A DNA stretch of 64,000 nt. Source: Caulobacter sp. Root343. Its GTDB lineage: Bacteria; Pseudomonadota; Alphaproteobacteria; Caulobacterales; Caulobacteraceae. This document shows, piece by piece, positions 59,509 to 64,000 of this stretch. The translations under genes were made by a program, and so were the position numbers. Location of the stretch: positions 257,746-321,745 of the forward strand of contig NZ_LMDF01000011.1 of NCBI RefSeq assembly GCF_001425745.1, written 5' to 3'. The first letter of the stretch is position 1, and each line of letters begins with the position of its first letter. The notes under the pieces were generated by a model that saw only the letters and a program-made list of their open reading frames with translations, was not told the DNA's origin and did not search any database.

Positions 59509-60071
59509 TGCGCATCGTCTCGGGCCAGTATCGCGGCAAGGCCATCGTCGCTCCGCCGGGCGAGGCCACTCGCCCCACCTCCGACCGGGCCCGCCAGGCG
59601 GTGTTCAACATCCTCGAGCACGCCGCCTGGGCCCCGGAGCTGCACGGCGCGCGGGTCATCGACGTATTCGCCGGCTCGGGCGCGCTGGGGCTGGAGGCCC
59701 TGTCGCGCGGCGCGGCCTTCTGCCTGTTCGTCGAGACCGACGACGCCGCGCGCGGGGCGATCCGCGAGAACATCGACGCCATGCAGCTGTTCGGCGTCAC
59801 TCGGGTCCACCGCCGCGACGCCACCGACCTGGGCCTGCGCCCCGCCAGCGCCGGCGCGCCGTTCGACCTGGCCTTCCTCGACCCGCCCTACGCCAAGGGC
59901 CTGGGCGAGAAGGCCGTCGCCGAACTGAAGGCCGGCGGCTGGCTGGCCCCCGGCGCGATCCTGATGTTCGAGCGCGGCCGGGGCGAGGCGGATCCAGTGC
60001 TGGACGGCTTCGAGCTGCTGGACACGCGCGAGTATGGCGCGGCGCGCGTGCTGTTCCTGAAGCTGGCCTAG
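59508..60071 (+). CDS. rsmD: 16S rRNA m2G966 methyltransferase RsmD
   Basis: 187 residues. N-terminal MRIVSGQYRGKAIVAPPG with T-R-P-T-S-D-R-A-R, SAM-binding VIDVFAGSGALGLEALSRG and catalytic LDPPYAKG (D-P-P-Y). It methylates the exocyclic amine of G966 in 16S rRNA. The start ATG overlaps the TMEM175 stop. rluB is 1.7 kb upstream; in many alphaproteobacteria the two are adjacent. Confidence 0.94.
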   Translation: MRIVSGQYRGKAIVAPPGEATRPTSDRARQAVFNILEHAAWAPELHGARVIDVFAGSGALGLEALSRGAAFCLFVETDDAARGAIRENIDAMQLFGVTRVHRRDATDLGLRPASAGAPFDLAFLDPPYAKGLGEKAVAELKAGGWLAPGAILMFERGRGEADPVLDGFELLDTREYGAARVLFLKLA

Positions 60072-60122
60072 CGGACGCGGCGCCATCCGCCTCTCGGGTC
60101 GCCCCGTTGCCTCCCGAGGCCT

Positions 60123-60155
60123 TTGACATTAGATTTTCAGAAAATGGAATAATAT
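60123..60155 (+). promoter_or_regulatory. AT-rich promoter candidate of the GH2 gene
   Basis: TTGACA (60123-60128) is followed after 18 bp by GAATAA or after 19 bp by AATAAT, in a stretch strikingly AT-rich for this genome (60118-60162). It lies 60-95 bp upstream of the glycosidase start. Confidence 0.45.
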
Positions 60156-60217
60156 CTCATTTTGTGGGAGTCCCGGCGCGAGGCCGGGCCCCGGATGAGC
60201 TGGTCTGGGAGGACTCC

Positions 60218-62647
60218 ATGGTCACCGGCAACCCCGGCGCCGCCGCGCCGCGCCGCGTCCGCGCGCTCAAGGCCGGACTTCTGGCCCTGGCCCTGCTGAC
60301 TCCCGCGGCCCAGGCCGCCGAGCGCCATGTCACCCCGCTGACCGGCGGCTGGCGTTTCGTCCAGGGCGATCCCGAAGGCGCAGAGACCGCCAATCTCGAC
60401 GATTCCCGTTGGGCGACCGTCTCGGTCCCGCACGACTGGGCCATCGCCGGCCCCATCGACATCAAGGCCCGAGCCGGCGGCGCCGGCGGCTTCTTCCCGA
60501 CCGGCATTGCCTGGTACCGCAAGACCCTGGACGTCCGGCCGACGCCGGGCCGGCGGTTCTTCGTCGAGCTCGACGGCGTGATGGAGCGCAGCGGCGTCTG
60601 GATCAACGGCCACCATCTGGGCCATCGCCCCAACGGCTATGTCGGCCTGCGTTATGACGTCACCGATTTCCTGAAGACCGACGGCCCCAACCTGCTGGCC
60701 GTCCGCGCCGACACCTCGTTCGCGCCTTCGTCGCGCTGGTACGCCGGCTCGGGGATCTATCGCGGCGTCCGCCTGATCGAGACCGGCGATGTTCATGTCG
60801 AGCAAGGCGGCGTGTTCGTCAGCACGCCGGTGATCGGCGCCGACCGCGCCACGGCCAAGATCGCGGTGGAGCTCACCAACGACGGCCGGGCCTCGTCCTC
60901 GGCCGGGCTGGAGATCGTCGTCACCGATCCGGACGGAAAGGTGGTGGCCCGCCAGTCTGTCACACCCGTCGCCGTCGATCCGGCCCGCACCGAAACCCTG
61001 ACCGCCGAGCTTTCCATCCCCGCGCCGCGCCTGTGGGACCTGGCCAGCCCGAACCTCTACAAGGCCGCCGTCCGGGTGATCGGCGCCGACGGCCAGCCAT
61101 CCGACAGTGAAGCCGTCCCGTTCGGGATCCGCGAAGCCAGATTCGAGGCCGACACCGGCTTCTGGCTGAACGGCAAGAACCTCAAGCTGAAGGGCGTGGC
61201 CCTGCACGCCGACGGCGGGGCGGTCGGGGCGGCCGTGCCCCTGGCGGTCTGGCGCCAGCGCTTCGCGGCGCTGAAGGCCCTGGGCGTCAACGCCATCCGC
61301 ACCGCCCACAACCCGCCCTCGCCCGAGTTCCTCGACCTGGCCGACCAGATGGGCTTCGTGGTCATGGACGAGCTGTTCGACCAGTGGAACGTCGCCAAGA
61401 CGCCCGGCGACTATCACCTGTTCTTCGGCGACTGGCACAAGCGCGACGCCCGCGACATGCTGCGCCGCGACCGCAACCATCCCAGCGTCGTGATCTGGAG
61501 CGCCGGCAACGAAATCCACGACACCGCCTATCCCGTCCAGGCCAAGGCGGCGCTGAAGAGCCTGCTGACCGTGATGCACGCCGCCGACCCGACCCGGCCG
61601 GTGACCATGGGCCTGTTCCGCCCCAACGTGACCGGCGACTACGCCAACGGCCTGGCCGACATGCTGGACGTGGTCGGGCAGAACTATCGCGAGAACGAGC
61701 TGAAGGCCGCCCACGACGCCAAGCCGACGCGCAAGATCGTCGGGACCGAGAACACCCACGCGCGGGGCTCGTGGATCGCCGTCCGCGACTACGGCCCCTA
61801 TGCCGGCATGTTCCTGTGGACCGGCGTCGACTATCTGGGCGAGGCCGACCGCAGCGGCTGGCCCAATATCGACAACCCCGCCGGCCTGCTGGACCGCACG
61901 GGAAACGTGAAGGTCTCGGGCATGCAGCGGGCCGGCTGGTGGGCCGAGCAGCCAGTCATCCACGTGACGCGCAACGCCGCCCCGGCCGCCCCGCCGCCGC
62001 CCAATGACGGCGCGGGCCCGGCCCCGGCCCTGCCGACCATGATCGCCGTCGCCACCCCGGCCCCCAAGGCCCAGATCCTCGACGACTGGACGCCCGCCGA
62101 CCCGGCGCCGCATCCGGAGACGATCGAGGTCTACAGCAACTGCCCGTCGGTGGAGGTGTCGCTGAACGGCAAGAGCCTGGGCGCGAAGGCCTTGCCGGCT
62201 GACGGCGCGCCGCGCCAGTGGGCCGTGAGCTTCGCCCCCGGCGAGGTGGTGGCGACCTGCGGCGGCTCAGGGCCACGCGATACGCTGCGCACGGCGGGGG
62301 CGCCGGCTCGGCTGATTCTGGTCACCGATGACAAGGTCGCGGGTTCGACATTCGACGACCTGGCCATCGTCCGCGCCCAGGTGGTCGACGCCAAGGGCGT
62401 GGTCGCGCCCGCGTCCGACGCGGCGATCACCTTCTCGGTCAGCGGTTCCGGCCGCCTGGTCGCCGCCGACAACGCCGCCCCGACCGACCATACCCCGTTC
62501 GCCTCGCCCACCCGCCAGGCCTGGCGCGGCCAGGCCACGGCGTTCGTGCGGGGAGAAGGCTCTGGGCGCGCGATGACGGTGCAAGCCAGCGCGCCGGGAC
62601 TGAAGTCGGCGACCTTGACGCTGCCGGTCGGCGCGCCACGACGGTAG
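60218..62647 (+). CDS. Glycoside hydrolase family 2 (beta-galactosidase-like), secreted
   Basis: 809 residues with an Arg-rich start and signal peptide (LKAGLLALALLTPAAQA). GH2 layout: jelly-roll sugar-binding domain (WRFVQGDPEGAE...FFPTGIAWYRKTL), Ig-like domain, then a TIM barrel with acid/base E432 (WSAGNEIHDT) and nucleophile E511 (VGTENTHARGS), DUF4982-like and Ig-like C-terminal domains. It probably cleaves beta-galactosides or related plant glycans in the periplasm. GGGAGG precedes ATG 60218. No TonB receptor gene is adjacent. Confidence 0.9.
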   Translation: MVTGNPGAAAPRRVRALKAGLLALALLTPAAQAAERHVTPLTGGWRFVQGDPEGAETANLDDSRWATVSVPHDWAIAGPIDIKARAGGAGGFFPTGIAWYRKTLDVRPTPGRRFFVELDGVMERSGVWINGHHLGHRPNGYVGLRYDVTDFLKTDGPNLLAVRADTSFAPSSRWYAGSGIYRGVRLIETGDVHVEQGGVFVSTPVIGADRATAKIAVELTNDGRASSSAGLEIVVTDPDGKVVARQSVTPVAVDPARTETLTAELSIPAPRLWDLASPNLYKAAVRVIGADGQPSDSEAVPFGIREARFEADTGFWLNGKNLKLKGVALHADGGAVGAAVPLAVWRQRFAALKALGVNAIRTAHNPPSPEFLDLADQMGFVVMDELFDQWNVAKTPGDYHLFFGDWHKRDARDMLRRDRNHPSVVIWSAGNEIHDTAYPVQAKAALKSLLTVMHAADPTRPVTMGLFRPNVTGDYANGLADMLDVVGQNYRENELKAAHDAKPTRKIVGTENTHARGSWIAVRDYGPYAGMFLWTGVDYLGEADRSGWPNIDNPAGLLDRTGNVKVSGMQRAGWWAEQPVIHVTRNAAPAAPPPPNDGAGPAPALPTMIAVATPAPKAQILDDWTPADPAPHPETIEVYSNCPSVEVSLNGKSLGAKALPADGAPRQWAVSFAPGEVVATCGGSGPRDTLRTAGAPARLILVTDDKVAGSTFDDLAIVRAQVVDAKGVVAPASDAAITFSVSGSGRLVAADNAAPTDHTPFASPTRQAWRGQATAFVRGEGSGRAMTVQASAPGLKSATLTLPVGAPRR

Positions 62648-62664
62648 CCGGCGGCCCTTCCGGC

Positions 62665-62823
62665 TCTTTCTCCCCTTGCGGGAGAAGGTGTCAGCGAAGC
62701 TGACGGATGAGGGGTCGATAGTCCTGTCGGCTTGGCGTCCAGCCGATCCGCTGTCGCGGCGGATCCAGTCTTCGACCCCTCACCCGGCCCTTCGGGCCAC
62801 CCTCTCCCGCAAGGCGAGAGGGA
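62665..62823. repeat. Composite intergenic repeat (CTCTCCC family), copy 3
   Basis: Begins TTTCTCCCCTTGCGGGAGAA, then GTGTCAGCGAAGCTGACGG and GATGAGGGG, ends CCCCTCACCCGG and CTCTCCCGCAAGGCGAGAG. It has the same end order as copy 2 at 45857. It fills the 206-bp gap between the GH2 and MarR-GNAT genes. Confidence 0.85.
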
Positions 62824-62853
62824 AACAAGTTCGCAACGGCGAGGGCGCCGAAC

Positions 62854-63738
62854 TCACCCCAGCGCCTTCCCGAACCACATCTGGGCGTAGGGGTCGTCGT
62901 TGAACCGTTCGACCTCTTCGTAGCCGGCCTTGGCGTAGAGGCCGATCGCTTCGGTCAGGGCGGCGTTGCTGTCGAGGCGGACGCGCCGGAGCCCGGCTTC
63001 GCACCCCAGGGCCTCCAGGGTCGTCAGCACCTTGCGGCCCAGGCCCAGGCCGCGCGAGGTCGGGTCGGTCCATAGCCGCTTGATCTCGCCAGTCTCGGCG
63101 TCGACCCGCTTGAGGGCGCCGCAGGCCACCGGCCGCCCCTCCAGCCGGGCGACCACGAACCAGCCCTTGGGCGGCGCGAACTGATCCTCGGGAGCCGGCG
63201 CGGCCTGGGCCGGGTCGTAGCCGCTGTCGAAACGCTGGGCGAGTTCGGCGAAATAGCGGTCCAGGCACCAGCGGGCGTCGGCCGAGCCCGGCGACACGAC
63301 CTCGACCGCCACGGCCGAGGCCCGCAGCAGGCGTTCGACCTCGCCCATGGCCTCGACCAGCCGGCGGCGCTGGCGCTCGTCCAGCGGATCGATCAGGGAC
63401 TGAGCCAGCCGATTCGACTGCACGTCATAGGCGTCGACCTCGGCCTGCCCCCGGTCGGTCAGCCGCGCCAGCCGCGCCCGGCCGTCGGCGGCCGACTTCT
63501 CGACCACGACCAGCTCCTGGCGTTCGAGGGCTCGCAGCAGGCGGCTGAGATAGCCGGAATCCAGCTCCAGCCGCTGGCGCAGGTCACGAACGTCGGCGCC
63601 ATCGCGACCGACCTCGAACAGCACCCGCGCCTCGCCGAACGGCCGCCCCTGGCCAAGATAGCTGGCCTGCAGCACCCCGATCCGCTGGGTGACCAGGCGG
63701 TTGAAGGCGCGGATTTGCCGGAGGTCGGGATCAGACAT
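62854..63738 (-). CDS. MarR-GNAT fusion: transcription factor with acetyltransferase domain
   Basis: 294 residues. Residues ~1-140 form a MarR winged helix (LRQRLELDSGYLSRLLRALE, LVVVEKSAADGRARLARLTD), and ~150-294 a GNAT domain with acetyl-CoA loop LWTDPTSRGLGLGRKVL (R-G-x-G-x-G/A) and YAKAGYEEVERF. Such fusions probably acetylate a ligand or sense it; the target is unknown. A perfect inverted repeat (63739-63758) abuts the start codon, pointing to autoregulation. Confidence 0.9.
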   Translation of the reverse strand: MSDPDLRQIRAFNRLVTQRIGVLQASYLGQGRPFGEARVLFEVGRDGADVRDLRQRLELDSGYLSRLLRALERQELVVVEKSAADGRARLARLTDRGQAEVDAYDVQSNRLAQSLIDPLDERQRRRLVEAMGEVERLLRASAVAVEVVSPGSADARWCLDRYFAELAQRFDSGYDPAQAAPAPEDQFAPPKGWFVVARLEGRPVACGALKRVDAETGEIKRLWTDPTSRGLGLGRKVLTTLEALGCEAGLRRVRLDSNAALTEAIGLYAKAGYEEVERFNDDPYAQMWFGKALG

Positions 63739-63758
63739 TAGCTGACTTTAGTCAGCTA
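63739..63758 (-). promoter_or_regulatory. Perfect inverted repeat at the MarR-GNAT start (MarR operator)
   Basis: TAGCTGAC, spacer TTTA, GTCAGCTA: 20-bp site immediately upstream of the ATG (63738). Size and spacing are usual for MarR dimers; binding would block transcription or translation initiation. Confidence 0.75.
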
Positions 63759-63779
63759 TTTTTGGGAGAGCAATACGGC

Positions 63780-63900
63780 CCCCGCCGCAGGGCCCCCACC
63801 TGACCACGCGTGGCGTGGTCGTCCGCCCCCGGAAGGGGGCGGAAGGGGATTACCTTCTTCCCCCTCCGGGGGAGGAGCGCCGCAGGCGCGGAGGGGGCAA
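63780..63900. repeat. GC-rich composite palindromic repeat; remainder of window to 64000 without gene
   Basis: Successive inverted segments: CCACGCGTGG, CGCCCCCGGAAGGGGGCG, CCCCCTCCGGGGG and CGCCGCAGGCG, ending in GGAGGGGGC. It resembles the segment at 40383-40526. The last 100 bp (63901-64000) show no gene that I can support. Confidence 0.6.
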
Positions 63901-64000
63901 GTACGGGAATTGAAGCGCCTGTATCCCCGGCGTTCACGAGATCGAAGTCAGCGAAATCAACCGCTTCTCACTTTTACAGCCTTCTGAATGATCCGCGTTG

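Overview
The window is GC-rich, gene-dense chromosomal DNA from an alphaproteobacterium, almost certainly Caulobacter or a close relative. The main evidence is a DivL-type kinase carrying Tyr in place of the phospho-acceptor His, at the position and protein length known for Caulobacter DivL. Supporting evidence is ChvI-ChvG followed by a short alphaproteobacterial HprK and PTS proteins, the RegB/SenC/RegA redox system, MmcB with an alphaproteobacterial LexA box, and PseB/PseC (FlmA/FlmB) flagellin-sugar genes. I see no rRNA, complete tRNA, CRISPR array, transposase or prophage.

Layout. 1-5293: two serine beta-lactamase-like hydrolases, a DHA2 efflux pump, an outer-membrane-type protein and pyridoxal kinase. 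5351-10351 (minus strand): ahcY with an operator-like palindrome, a DUF1176 protein and divL. 10506-11255: a zincin-like protein made of two tandem copies, the first without its metal motif. 11514-24474: nine plus-strand genes, every junction a 4-nt ATGA or GTGA overlap. 24589-35893: SWIM, GFA, methyltransferase, sirtuin, diiron protein, lipocalin, mmcB, recQ, a class A PBP, a YgjP-type peptidase and phaZ. 36040-46542: senC/regB/regA, SDR, pterin dehydratase, HAD, AsmA, a DnaQ-like exonuclease, a frameshifted small secreted protein and yjhX. 46841-50328: ptsH, an EIIA, hprK, chvG, chvI. 50566-64000: an unknown conserved protein, a GcvR-like ACT protein, pseC/pseB, tadA, rluB, a CPBP protease, a TMEM175 channel, rsmD, a GH2 glycosidase and a MarR-GNAT fusion.

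The most remarkable region is the nine-gene operon. It joins a GTPase-associated (GAP1-like) protein and a zinc-ribbon P-loop GTPase to a divergent SEDS (FtsW/RodA-like) polymerase, a class-B-like penicillin-binding protein with intact SxxK, SxN and KTG motifs, a membrane pseudokinase with a periplasmic Sel1-like and Pro/Lys-rich arm, and four small membrane or secreted proteins. This looks like a dedicated peptidoglycan synthase (SEDS plus PBP) under cytoplasmic GTPase and pseudokinase control. It recalls the actinobacterial rodA-pbpA-pknAB cluster, but the regulatory parts belong to families described in NTP-dependent conflict systems. Its function is unknown to me. Two perfect inverted repeats lie just upstream.

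Intergenic DNA carries several repeat families. Three copies (36431, 46674, 55728) of a ~135-bp element have ~23-bp terminal inverted repeats. Three copies (39357, 45857, 62665) of a ~165-bp element end in CTCTCCC-type hairpins. There are also two nested palindromes near 45300. Candidate operators are visible for ahcY (SahR-like), mmcB (LexA), phaZ (PhaR-like), the SDR gene (TetR-like) and the MarR-GNAT gene. Several genes appear to use TTG, GTG or even CTG starts (pseB, yjhX, ahcY, chvG, AsmA).
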